The notes beneath the pieces are model-generated. The model worked only from the letters and a program-made list of their open reading frames with translations. It ran no database searches and was not told the DNA's origin. DNA of 64,000 nt. It comes from Vogesella oryzae. Lineage in GTDB: Bacteria; Pseudomonadota; Gammaproteobacteria; Burkholderiales; Chromobacteriaceae. The DNA is taken from NCBI RefSeq assembly GCF_902829295.1, contig NZ_CADEPL010000009.1, positions 1-64,000 of the forward strand, read 5' to 3'. Shown here piece by piece: positions 52,928 to 61,198 of this stretch. Positions within the stretch are counted from its first letter, which is position 1; each line of letters opens with the position of its first letter. Position numbers and translations under genes: made by a program.

Positions 52928-54829
52928 TTAGGCTGGTTTGACGGCCAGACGGATCTGCTCGATGCCGACCGGATCGTCCAGCGTGGTCAGGTCGCCCGGG
53001 TCGCGGCCCTCGGCCAGCGCCTGGATCGAGCGGCGCAGCACCTTGCCGGAGCGGGTTTTCGGCAGCTGGTTGACGAAGTACACCCGCGCCGGGTTGGCGA
53101 TCGCCCCCAGTTGTGCCGCCACCTGGGCGATGACTTCCTTCTCCAGTGCGGCACGCTGCGCCGGATCATCCAGCAGCGCCGGATTCTTCACCACGGCAAA
53201 CGCCTTCGGTACCTGGCCCTTGAGGCTGTCTTCCACACCCACCACCGCCACTTCGGCGATGGCGCTGTGGCTGCTGACCGCTTCCTCAATCTCGCGGGTG
53301 CCGAGGCGGTGGCCGGCGACGTTGATCACGTCATCGGTGCGGCCGAGGATGGTGAAGTAGCCGTCGGCATCCTTGATGCCCCAGTCGAAGCTGGAATACA
53401 CCAGTTTGTCCGGAAACAGGCTGAAGTAGGTATCGACAAAGCGCTGGTCCTGCTGCCAGATGGTGCTCATGCAGCCCGGCGGCAGCGGCGGGATCACGCC
53501 GATCACGCCTTTCTCGCCGGGACCGACTTCCTCGCCGCTGGCCTCGTTGAACAGCCGCACGTCAAAGCCGTACACCGGCAGGCCGGGGCTGCCGAGCTTG
53601 ACCGCCTTCGGCTCGACGCCGTTGCACAGCGTCAGCATCGGCCAGCCGGTTTCGGTCTGCCAGTAGTTGTCCAGCACCGGAATCTGCAGCTCGCCGGCAA
53701 TCCAGCTGGCGGTCGGTTCGTCCAGCGGCTCGCCGGCGAGGAACAGCGCGCGCAGGCTGGAGAGGTCGTACTTGTGCAGCCACGCCGGGTCCTGCTTCTT
53801 CAGCACGCGGATGGCGGTGGGTGCCGAGAACATCACCGTGACCTGGTATTTCTCCACCAGCTGCCACCAGATGCCGGCGTCGGGGCAGATCGGCAGGCCT
53901 TCGTAGACCAGCGTGGTCATGCCGGTGAGCAGCGGGCCGTACACGATGTAGGAGTGGCCCACCACCCAGCCGATGTCGGAGGTGGAAAAGAAGCATTCGC
54001 CCGGCTTGCCGCCGTAGATGTATTCCATGCTCGCCGCCAGCGCCACCGCGTAGCCGCCGGTATCGCGCTGCACGCCCTTGGGTTTGCCGGTGGTACCGGA
54101 GGTATACAGGATGTAGCTGGGATGGTTGGACTCCACCCACTCCACCTCGGCGCGGTCGTTCAGGTGTGCTTCGCGCAGGGTGTCGTAGTCCAGGTCGCGG
54201 CCCGGTTTCATCATCGGCGCTTCGGCCAGCCCGCGGTTGACCAGAATCACCTTGCCGGGCGCGCTGCAGCCGGCCAGCGTCAGTGCCTCGTCCACCAGCG
54301 GCTTGTACGGGATCAGCTTGCCGCCACGCAGGCCGGCATCGGCGGTCACCATCACTTTCGGCGCGGCATCCTCGATGCGGGTCGCCAGGCTGGCCGGGGC
54401 AAAGCCGCCGAATACCACCGAGTGGATGGCGCCCAGCCGCACTGTGGCCAGCATGGCGAACACCGCCTCCGGAATCATCGGCATGTAAATCAGCACGCGG
54501 TCACCCTTGCCCACGCCCTGCGCCTTGAGGATGGCGGCAAAGCGCGCCACTTCGGCATGCAGCTCGCGGAAGGTGTAGCCGGTTTCGATACCGGTTTCGG
54601 TGGAGACATAGGCCAGCGCGATCTGCTCCGGGCGCTCGGCCAGATGGCGATCCACCGCGTTGTAGCACAGGTTGGTCAGTCCGCCGGCGAACCACTGCCG
54701 GAAAGGCGGCTGGCTGTATGCCAGTACCTGGTCGCAGGGTTTGTGCCAGTGGATGCGGCCGGCCTGCTCGCCCCAGAAGGCTGCGGGTTGTTCGATGGAA
54801 TGGCGGTGGAACGCCTGGTAACTCGGCAT
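52928..54829 (-). CDS. prpE: Propionyl-CoA synthetase
   Basis: 633 aa, the PrpE length (acetyl-CoA synthetase is a little longer). Activates propionate (and often acetate) to the acyl-CoA. AMP-binding motif YTSGTTGKPKGVQRD, DIGWVVGHSYIVYGPLL, NYWQTETGWPM, FDWGIKDADGYFTILGRTDDVINVAGHRLGTREIE and the C-terminal acetylatable Lys in PKTRSGKVLRR are all present. These blocks match E. coli PrpE very closely. ATG at 54829 with GGAGACACC ahead is preferred over 54898. No prpB/C/D is in the window. Confidence 0.9.
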   Translation of the reverse strand: MPSYQAFHRHSIEQPAAFWGEQAGRIHWHKPCDQVLAYSQPPFRQWFAGGLTNLCYNAVDRHLAERPEQIALAYVSTETGIETGYTFRELHAEVARFAAILKAQGVGKGDRVLIYMPMIPEAVFAMLATVRLGAIHSVVFGGFAPASLATRIEDAAPKVMVTADAGLRGGKLIPYKPLVDEALTLAGCSAPGKVILVNRGLAEAPMMKPGRDLDYDTLREAHLNDRAEVEWVESNHPSYILYTSGTTGKPKGVQRDTGGYAVALAASMEYIYGGKPGECFFSTSDIGWVVGHSYIVYGPLLTGMTTLVYEGLPICPDAGIWWQLVEKYQVTVMFSAPTAIRVLKKQDPAWLHKYDLSSLRALFLAGEPLDEPTASWIAGELQIPVLDNYWQTETGWPMLTLCNGVEPKAVKLGSPGLPVYGFDVRLFNEASGEEVGPGEKGVIGVIPPLPPGCMSTIWQQDQRFVDTYFSLFPDKLVYSSFDWGIKDADGYFTILGRTDDVINVAGHRLGTREIEEAVSSHSAIAEVAVVGVEDSLKGQVPKAFAVVKNPALLDDPAQRAALEKEVIAQVAAQLGAIANPARVYFVNQLPKTRSGKVLRRSIQALAEGRDPGDLTTLDDPVGIEQIRLAVKPA

Positions 54830-55110
54830 GCTGGTGTCTCCTGTGTCTTCGGCGTGCGGGTGACGCTCTTTTTTATCAAGCGGTTGCTTGTCGGACAAAG
54901 TAATGGCAGCGGCGGGGTGTGGTCAATCCTGGCGTAGCGCATGGGGCGGCAAGGCGGGTGCGGCGTTGTACAAATCCCGATAAAGCAGGCACTTGGCGTC
55001 TTGCCGGCCTGCTCCGGCAGCCGGCCGGCTGCCGACAAACACTGGCAGAAACGGGGTGCTTTGCAGTACTCTGCGTTACATAACAACCGCCGCTGTCGCA
55101 GGACAAGACC
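54830..55110. other. prpE/proA divergent spacer with a 20-bp palindrome
   Basis: 281 bp without a gene. 55015-55034 is a perfect palindrome (CGGCAGCCGGCCGGCTGCCG) about 77 bp before the proA ATG. It is followed by an AT-richer stretch with TACATAAC (about 55077-55084), a possible -10. The palindrome may be a regulator-binding site or a hairpin; no T-run follows. Confidence 0.45.
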
Positions 55111-56370
55111 ATGGACATCAAGCATTACATGAACGTAGTCGGGCAGGCCGCCCGCAAGGCCAGCCGCTCGCTGGCCCGTGCCGATACCAACCAGAAAAAC
55201 AAGGCGCTGCATGCCATCGCCGATGCCATCGAGCGCGACATGGAGCGCCTGATTGCGGCCAACATGCAGGATCTGGCCGCCGCCCAGCAAAGCGGGCTGG
55301 AAGAGGCGCTGGGGGATCGCCTGACGCTGTCGGAAAAAACCGTGCGCGGCATGGCCGAAGGTCTGCGCCAGATCGCCGCGCTGCCGGACCCGGTCGGCGA
55401 GATGGACGACTTCACTTATCGCCCGTCCGGTATCCAGCTTGGCAAGATGCGCGTGCCGCTGGGAGTGGTGGGCATCATTTACGAGTCGCGCCCCAACGTC
55501 ACCGCCGATGCTGCCGGGCTGTGTCTGAAGTCCGGCAACGCAGTGATCCTGCGCGGCGGCTCCGAGGCCTTCCACAGCAACCAGGCGATTGCCGCCTGCG
55601 TGCACGAGGGCCTGCGCGTGGCCGACCTGCCGCAGCACGCGGTGCAGGTGCTGGAAACCACCGATCGCGCCGCGGTGGGCGAGCTGATCACCATGAGCGA
55701 GTTTGTCGATGTGATCGTGCCGCGCGGCGGCAAGGGCCTGATCGAGCGCATCAGCCGCGAGGCACGGGTGCCGGTGATCAAGCATCTGGATGGCAACTGC
55801 CATGTCTACATCGACGACACCGCCAACCCGGACAAGGCGTTCAACATCGCGCTGAACGCCAAGACCCACCGCTACGGCACCTGCAACACCATGGAAACAC
55901 TGCTGGTGCATACCGCGTTTGCCGAGTTCATCCTGCCGCGGCTGGCCGAGGCGTACTGGGAGAAGGGCGTCGAGCTGCGCGGTTGCGAACGCACGCGCGG
56001 CATCCTCGGCGATAAGGTGGTGGTGGCTACCGAGGCCGACTGGGAAACCGAATACCTGGCGCCGATCCTCGCCATCAAGGTAGTCGGCGGCATCGATGAC
56101 GCCATCGAGCACATCAACCACTACGGCAGCCACCACACCGACGCCATCGTCACCGATGACTACGGTCGCGCGCGCCGCTTCCTGCGCGAGGTGGATTCCT
56201 CCAGCGTGATGGTGAATGCCAGCACCCGCTTTGCCGACGGTTTCGAGTACGGGCTGGGCGCGGAGATCGGCATCTCCACCGACAAGATCCACACCCGCGG
56301 TCCGGTCGGCCTGCACGGCCTTACCAGCCAGAAGTGGGTGGTACTGGGGGACGGGCAGATTCGCAGCTGA
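55111..56370 (+). CDS. proA: Gamma-glutamyl phosphate reductase
   Basis: 419 aa. Aldehyde-dehydrogenase fold; the catalytic Cys is in [11 protein letters not shown], and the NADPH-binding region [17 protein letters not shown] is intact; [21 protein letters not shown] near the end is typical. Reduces gamma-glutamyl phosphate in proline synthesis. Alone here; proB is not in the window. A terminator follows. Confidence 0.96.
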   Translation: MDIKHYMNVVGQAARKASRSLARADTNQKNKALHAIADAIERDMERLIAANMQDLAAAQQSGLEEALGDRLTLSEKTVRGMAEGLRQIAALPDPVGEMDDFTYRPSGIQLGKMRVPLGVVGIIYESRPNVTADAAGLCLKSGNAVILRGGSEAFHSNQAIAACVHEGLRVADLPQHAVQVLETTDRAAVGELITMSEFVDVIVPRGGKGLIERISREARVPVIKHLDGNCHVYIDDTANPDKAFNIALNAKTHRYGTCNTMETLLVHTAFAEFILPRLAEAYWEKGVELRGCERTRGILGDKVVVATEADWETEYLAPILAIKVVGGIDDAIEHINHYGSHHTDAIVTDDYGRARRFLREVDSSSVMVNASTRFADGFEYGLGAEIGISTDKIHTRGPVGLHGLTSQKWVVLGDGQIRS

Positions 56371-56398
56371 GCATCGCCGCTGCTAGTCTGAGTTTACG

Positions 56399-56420
56399 CC
56401 CCGCCTTCCGGCGGGGTTTT
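56399..56420 (+). terminator. Intrinsic terminator of proA
   Basis: 7-bp GC stem CCCCGCC/GGCGGGG (56399-56405 with 56410-56416), TTCC loop, then four T. It lies in the spacer between proA and the GGDEF gene. Confidence 0.88.
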
Positions 56421-56459
56421 CATATCCAGCTGACCTGCCGTGCCGGAAAGGATCACCCG

Positions 56460-57665
56460 ATGTTGCTACCCGCCGTGCCTGCTGAACGCCACAGCCTGCA
56501 GCAGGAAGTGCAGGCGATCTGCATCAAGCTGGTGGCCCGCCGCGGGCTGGTGGCCGGGCTGACCGCGCCCAGTGCCGCCATCCTGCTGCACTTTGTGCTG
56601 GAAGAAGAGGGCGTACTGGCGCAAGTGCCGTTCTGGCCGTGGTTCGGCTGCCTGTGTCTGGCGCTGTTCCTGCAACTGCTGGTGGATGCGCGGGCACTAC
56701 TCGCCAGGGCCGATGCCGTCATGCTGCAACGTTGGCCGCTGCTCAATGCCGGCAGCCTGGTGCTGGTCGGGCTGGGCTGGGGCAGTGCTGCCTGGTGGCT
56801 GCAGTCGACGTCACCGCTTGCCACCATGATGCTGTATCTGGTGCTGGCGGCAGTGGGGGCGCTGGTGATGATCGTGCAGTCGGCATTCATGCTGGCGGTG
56901 GTCGCCTTCGAACTGGCGCTGCTGCTGCCGGGCATGCTGCACGGGGTGCTGGGGGTTGGCCGCATGGCGCAATACATCGGGGTAGCCAGCTTGCTGTATT
57001 TCGGCCTGCTATGCCTGTACGGCTGGGTGGTGCACCGCCAGCTGCGCCACGGCGTGCGTGCCAGCGTGCAGGCAACGCTGCTGAACACCGACCTGATGGC
57101 GGCCAACGTGCGCGCCGCCAATGCGCTGCAGGCGCTCAAGCGCGAGCACCAGCAGCTGCAGCAGGCGTTGCGCACCATCGAGCGCATGGCGCATGTCGAC
57201 GAACTGACCCAGCTGCCCAACCGCCGTGCGGCGATGGCGGAGTTGAAGCGGCTGGTGGAGGGCGATCTGGCGGCGACGCTGGTGTTACTGGATGTCGATC
57301 ACTTCAAGCAGGTCAACGACACTTACGGCCATCATGCCGGCGACGTGGTACTGCGCGGCGTGGCCGAGCGCCTGCTGTCCTGTCTGCGCCAGGAAGACCT
57401 GCTGGCGCGTTTTGGTGGCGAGGAGTTCGTGCTGATCCTGCCGGATACCGGGCCGGCCGATGCGCAGGCGCTGGCGCAGCGGCTGTGTGACACGTTGGCC
57501 GCACAGGCCTTGCCGGTAGAGGGCGCCAGCCTGATGGTGACCGCCTCGTTCGGCGTCACGCCGCATCATGCCGGCGAGGCGCTGCACAGCTGGCTGGCGC
57601 GCGCCGACGAGGCGATGTACCAGTCCAAGCATGCCGGCCGCAACCGGGTGACGCTATTGCCGTGA
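56460..57665 (+). CDS. Membrane diguanylate cyclase (GGDEF)
   Basis: 401 aa. N-terminal half has about six hydrophobic helices (about 25-190), followed by a short helix and a GGDEF domain (about 235-400). The active-site signature is intact (FGGEEFVL), with the Mg-binding Asp in LLDVDHFKQVNDTYGHHAGD. Expected to make c-di-GMP, in contrast to the phosphodiesterase-type protein at 3685-6480. ATG at 56460 follows GGAAAGGATCACCCG; the frame is open further upstream but runs into the proA terminator. No RxxD inhibitory site is evident just before GGEEF. Confidence 0.9.
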   Translation: MLLPAVPAERHSLQQEVQAICIKLVARRGLVAGLTAPSAAILLHFVLEEEGVLAQVPFWPWFGCLCLALFLQLLVDARALLARADAVMLQRWPLLNAGSLVLVGLGWGSAAWWLQSTSPLATMMLYLVLAAVGALVMIVQSAFMLAVVAFELALLLPGMLHGVLGVGRMAQYIGVASLLYFGLLCLYGWVVHRQLRHGVRASVQATLLNTDLMAANVRAANALQALKREHQQLQQALRTIERMAHVDELTQLPNRRAAMAELKRLVEGDLAATLVLLDVDHFKQVNDTYGHHAGDVVLRGVAERLLSCLRQEDLLARFGGEEFVLILPDTGPADAQALAQRLCDTLAAQALPVEGASLMVTASFGVTPHHAGEALHSWLARADEAMYQSKHAGRNRVTLLP

Positions 57666-57834
57666 CAGCCAGGCCGCAGGCCGCCAGCGCGTGGCCGATT
57701 TGCCACGCGATTAAAATAATTAACGTTTTTGTTCTGCATGGCGGAATGCGGTGCCTTTCTGCGAAACGACTGGCGCATAATCATGGCATAGGGCGCCAGC
57801 CGTGCGCCGTGAACCCGACCAGGAGAACAGTCTG

Positions 57835-59019
57835 ATGCAGCATCCCGTTCCCAGCGCCGAGCAGGCGCAGTGGCTGAGCGCCAACGACGTGCGCGATGTC
57901 GAGCTGGCGTTTGCCGACGTCACCGGCTTTGCCCGCGGCAAAACCCTGCCGGCCAAGGCTTTCGTCAAGGGACAGCAGCTGCGCATCGCGCGCGCCGTGG
58001 CCATCCAGTCCTGTGTCGGCGAGTTTCCGGATTACCGCTTCTACGGCGAGAACGATCCGGACGTGACCCTGCTGCCGGACATGGCCACGCTGCGCCCGGT
58101 GCCGTGGGCCGACACCCCGCGCGCGCTGGTGCTGTGCGACAACATCGATCACGACGGCAGCCTCAGCCCACTGGCGCCGCGCAGCGCGCTGAAGGCAGTG
58201 CTGGCGCGCTATGCCGCGCGCGGCTGGACGCCGGTGGTGGCACCGGAACTGGAGTTCTACCTGTTTGCGCCGGATGCCGATGCCGACGCGCCATTCCAGA
58301 GCCCTGCGCTGCGTGGCGCGCGGCGCGAGCGCGGCTTCGATTCCTTCAGCTTTAGTACGCTCAACGATCACGAAGCCTTCTTCGACGACATCTACCGCGG
58401 CTGCGAGCAGCTGGGCATCCACACCGATACCTGGGTGCACGAGATGGGCCCCAGCCAGTTCGAGATCAACCTGATGCACGGCGATGCGCTGGCGCTGGCC
58501 GATCAGACCTTCCTGTTCAAGACCCTGCTGAAGGAAACCGCGCTGCGCCACGGCCTGCGCGCGGTATGCATGGCCAAGCCGCTGGCCGGCGAGCCCGGTA
58601 GCTCGATGCACATCCACCAGAGCCTGGTGGATGCCGCCGGCCGCAACGTGTTCAGCCTGCCGGGCGGCGAGGCCAGTCCGGCGTTCCATCACTACATCGC
58701 CGGCCTGCAGCGCTATCTGGCCGAGCTGATGCCGCTGTATTGCCCCAGCCCCAACTCCTACCGCCGCTTCGTCAAGAACCTGGCGGCGCCGGTGAACCTG
58801 AGCTGGGGTATCGACAACCGCTCGGTCGGGCTGCGGGTGCCGGTGTCCGGCCCCGAGGCGCGACGGGTGGAAAACCGCCTGCCCGGCTGTGATGCCAACC
58901 CCTATCTGGCGTTGGCCGCCAGCCTGGGCGCCGGCCTGCTGGGGCTGGAGCAGGAACTGCAGCCGTCGGCGCCGGCGGTCGGCAATGTGTTCACCAGCGG
59001 CGATGACAGCAGCGAACTT
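57835..59019 (+). pseudogene. puuA: Glutamine synthetase-type (puuA-like) gene, C-terminus lost to an assembly artefact
   Basis: About 395 aa of real sequence. Glutamine-synthetase-family ligase of the gamma-glutamylpolyamine (PuuA) type: PELEFYLF, the ATP/metal region GEPGSSMHIHQSLVD, NSYRRFV and RVENRLPGCDANPYLALAASL are intact. Family members are about 440-460 aa, so roughly 50-60 residues are missing. From base ~59020 the frame runs into sequencing noise (a Ser/Phe/Leu-rich tail), so the gene itself is probably intact in the organism. ATG at 57835 is used, with AGGAGAACAG ahead. Other GlnA-like specificities cannot be excluded. Confidence 0.8.
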
Positions 59020-59216
59020 TCTACCACTCACTCACTGTACCCTTCCTTATCTTGCTCTGCTTTCCCTTTGCTAATCTTATCTTTGTTTCTTTTTTGTCTC
59101 CCTCTTCTTCCTTCCTCTTCTTTTGTTTTTTTTTTTTTTTTTTTTTAATGACCGGCCCCCCCCCGACTTCTCCACCCTGCATATCGTCGGCGGCGTCAGT
59201 TGTTTATAAGAGCCGG
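59020..59216. other. Untrimmed Illumina Nextera adapter read-through (assembly artefact)
   Basis: 59020-59125 is pyrimidine-rich noise, 59126-59146 is 21 T, and 59147-59216 aligns without gaps to the 70-base Nextera P5 + i5 index + read-1 + mosaic-end oligo (about 54 of 70 matches by eye). The index bases read CCTGCATA against S506 ACTGCATA. Read from the right, the order is insert, mosaic end, index, P5, poly-A, noise: the signature of a read that ran off a short insert. None of this is genomic. Confidence 0.93.
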
Positions 59217-59252
59217 GTCATGAAGCCATCAGCTCGCTGATGGCTTCATGAC
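59217..59252. repeat. 17-bp fold-back palindrome at the artefact edge
   Basis: GTCATGAAGCCATCAGC (59217-59233) and its exact reverse complement (59236-59252) with a 2-base spacer, directly next to the adapter. The right arm belongs to a real minus-strand gene start; the left arm is probably a fold-back copy. Confidence 0.7.
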
Positions 59253-59304
59253 CGCCGGCAACCGCTTCCTGACAGTCCTGGATAAAACGATCCTTGTTGA
59301 ACAT
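59236..59304 (-). CDS. Start of a truncated gene, possibly cupin/cysteine dioxygenase type
   Basis: About 23 residues before the artefact: MFNKDRFIQDCQEAVAGGHE. GGAGGG stands about 8 bp before the ATG (minus strand), so this is a real gene start. The beginning resembles some cupin-family (cysteine-dioxygenase-like) proteins from betaproteobacteria, but this is a weak memory-based guess. The rest of the gene is not present in the window. Confidence 0.5.
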
Positions 59305-59540
59305 GCTGCCATACCCTCCCGCGCCGGTTCATCCCGCCAAGGAAGACAGCTCGCAACAGGCTGCTTCTTTGGCCTCTGACCAAGGTATAGCCCAATCCTG
59401 TCCTTCGGGTTATGGCATCTATCTCGTTGATTATTAGCTAGAAGCTGCGCAAGTTGTCTTGTTGCGCACCGCTGCATGCCGGGGGTGAGCCAAATCGAGT
59501 CCTTGCCCAGCAACCGGCACCGTTGCGCGGCGTGGCAGGG
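59305..59540. other. 236-bp gene-free region
   Basis: Lies upstream of the truncated minus-strand gene and downstream of rcnR. An AT-rich part around 59420-59440 (TTGATTATTAGCTAG) may hold the promoter of the truncated gene. No terminator for rcnR is recognisable. Confidence 0.35.
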
Positions 59541-59816
59541 TTATTTCAGGTACGAGCGCAGGATGACGGTGATCTGCTCCAGCTCCTCGCCACGCTGCTG
59601 CGGATCGGTAACTGCCGGCCCCAGATGTTCGCGCATATGTCCTTCCAGCACCTCCACCATCAGGCCGTTCACGGCGCCGCGGATGGCGGCAATCTGCTGC
59701 AGGATTGCGCTGCAATCGGCCTCGCTTTCCAGCGCTTTTTCCAGACCTTCGGCCTGGCCCTTGATGCGGCGAATCCGCGTCAACAGTTGCTTCTTGCCTT
59801 TGACGGTATGTGCCAT
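59541..59816 (-). CDS. rcnR: Ni(II)/Co(II)-responsive repressor RcnR
   Basis: 91 aa, all-helical CsoR/RcnR/FrmR family. Metal fingerprint positions match RcnR exactly: His3, Cys35, His60, His64. FrmR lacks that full set. Family core ILQQIAAIRGAVNGLMVEVLEGHMREH is present. In E. coli RcnR represses rcnA until Ni or Co binds. It is divergent from rcnA with a likely operator between them. Confidence 0.92.
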   Translation of the reverse strand: MAHTVKGKKQLLTRIRRIKGQAEGLEKALESEADCSAILQQIAAIRGAVNGLMVEVLEGHMREHLGPAVTDPQQRGEELEQITVILRSYLK

Positions 59817-59841
59817 GGTTCTCTCCCCAGTTTTGTCTATT

Positions 59842-59864
59842 TAGTATAGTGGGGTATAGTATAT
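59842..59864. promoter_or_regulatory. Likely RcnR operator between rcnR and rcnA
   Basis: A G-tract (59851-59854) is flanked by two TATAGT hexamers 10 bp apart (59845-59850, 59855-59860) within an AT-rich stretch. RcnR/CsoR operators are characterised by a G-tract between TACT/AGTA-type ends; the AGTATAG...TATAGTA arrangement fits that idea but is not identical to the E. coli site. The -10 boxes for one or both genes probably overlap it. Confidence 0.6.
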
Positions 59865-59927
59865 TGAAAGACGCCGGCGGTCATGCCGGCCGCTACGATT
59901 TTCTGTCCAAATTACCGAAGGGCTGCC

Positions 59928-61124
59928 ATGCCGCCGATTGCCGACCTGATCCAGCAGGGCTCCACCAACCTGTGGCTGTTCATTCCCAGCGCCATCCTGC
60001 TGGGCGCGCTGCATGGCCTGGAGCCGGGTCACTCCAAGACGATGATGGCATCGTTCATCATCGCCATCCGCGGCACCATCGCGCAGGCGGTCCTGCTCGG
60101 GCTGTGTGCCGCGCTGTCCCACTCCCTGGTGGTCTGGGTGCTGGCGGCGGCCGCGCTGAAGTTTGGCAACCAGTTCATCGCCGAGCAGGCCGAGCCCTAT
60201 TTCATGCTGTTGTCCGGCGTCATCGTGATCGGCGTCGCCATCTGGATGTTCATCCGGGTGCGTTACGACGATCTGGCAGCGCGGGCGCAGCGTCATGCGC
60301 CGCATGGCGGCCGCGTGATCAATACCGGTCACGGCGTGGTCGAGCTGCAGGTATTCGAAGACGGCGTGCCGCCGCGCTTCCGTCTCTATGCGTACAACCA
60401 CCACATGCAGCCGCAGGCGTTCGACACCGGCGACAGCATCACGCTGGAAACGCTGCGCCCGGACGGCGAGCGGCAGTGTTTCCAGCTGGAAGCCTGTGGC
60501 GATTATCTGCAGTCGCGCGAGGAGATTCCGGAGCCGCATCAGTTCGAGGCCGTGCTCAGCATCGGCCATGGCGATCACGCCCACCGTTTCGAGGTGTCGT
60601 TCCGCGAACATGACCATGCGGAAGGTTGGCCGCAGGCCACTGGCCACCATCACGGCCACCACCATCACGGCCATGATCATGCGCATCACCACGATCACGA
60701 TCATCACCACGATCACGCGCACGCTCCGGCGGCAGGCGGCGAGTATCAGGATGCCCACGAGCGCGCGCATGCCGAGGATATCCAGCGCCGCTTTGCCGGG
60801 CGTCAGGTCACTACCGCGCAAATCGCCATGTTCGGCCTCAGCGGCGGCCTGATGCCGTGTCCGGCCTCGGTCACCATCCTGATGATCTGCCTGCATCTGA
60901 AGCGCTTTACGCTTGGCGCGGCGATGGTGGCATCGTTCAGCCTCGGGCTGGCGATTGCGCTGGTCAGCGTCGGGGTGATTGCGGCGTGGGGCACGCGCCA
61001 GGTCGGCAAGCGCTTTGGCAATCTGGGCGATCTCGCGCGCAAGATGCCGTATCTGTCCAGCTTGCTGATGATGGTGGTCGGTGCGGTAATGGGCATCCAG
61101 GGGCTGCTGCACATCGCCGCCTGA
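59928..61124 (+). CDS. rcnA: Nickel/cobalt efflux protein RcnA, long form
   Basis: 398 aa against about 274 in E. coli. N-terminal helices with LLGALHGLEPGHSKTMMASFI (the conserved HGLEPGHSKT metal-path motif), a large soluble insertion (about residues 125-285) and three C-terminal helices with GLSGGLMPCPASVTIL. The insertion includes a beta-rich segment (GVVELQVFEDGVPPRFRLYAY) and a histidine-rich run (about 236-266, with more than 15 His). Expected to export Ni(II)/Co(II). ATG at 59928 (MPPIADLIQQG) is preferred to 59883. Confidence 0.92.
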   Translation: MPPIADLIQQGSTNLWLFIPSAILLGALHGLEPGHSKTMMASFIIAIRGTIAQAVLLGLCAALSHSLVVWVLAAAALKFGNQFIAEQAEPYFMLLSGVIVIGVAIWMFIRVRYDDLAARAQRHAPHGGRVINTGHGVVELQVFEDGVPPRFRLYAYNHHMQPQAFDTGDSITLETLRPDGERQCFQLEACGDYLQSREEIPEPHQFEAVLSIGHGDHAHRFEVSFREHDHAEGWPQATGHHHGHHHHGHDHAHHHDHDHHHDHAHAPAAGGEYQDAHERAHAEDIQRRFAGRQVTTAQIAMFGLSGGLMPCPASVTILMICLHLKRFTLGAAMVASFSLGLAIALVSVGVIAAWGTRQVGKRFGNLGDLARKMPYLSSLLMMVVGAVMGIQGLLHIAA

Positions 61125-61145
61125 CCACGCGAGGCAGCAAACAGA

Positions 61146-61170
61146 AACCGGCCGTCACGGCCGGTTTTTT
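61146..61170. terminator. Terminator after rcnA, probably bidirectional
   Basis: 9-bp stem AACCGGCCG/CGGCCGGTT (61146-61154 with 61158-61166), TCA loop, then T (to 61170). It lies between the convergent rcnA and ABC permease genes. A short A-run on the left could also serve the minus strand. Confidence 0.88.
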
Positions 61171-61198
61171 CATGCCGTCGCCGCTGACGATGGCGGGG

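Noticed and set aside
52928-54829. Acetyl-CoA synthetase (acs)
   Set aside because: Length and block-by-block similarity favour PrpE, though acetate use cannot be excluded.
52922-54937. 671-codon open frame opposite prpE
   Set aside because: Same shadow effect; the minus-strand gene has complete family motifs.
59126-59146. 21-T run as a terminator
   Set aside because: No stem before it, and it borders the P5 adapter start; it is the homopolymer run after the adapter end.
59052-59240. Phe/Leu-rich small reading frame and polypyrimidine tract as a regulatory or membrane-peptide element
   Set aside because: It is sequencing noise plus poly-T next to an adapter sequence.
60636-60725. His-rich segment of rcnA as a low-complexity artefact
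   Set aside because: It is in frame, varied in codons and typical of nickel proteins.
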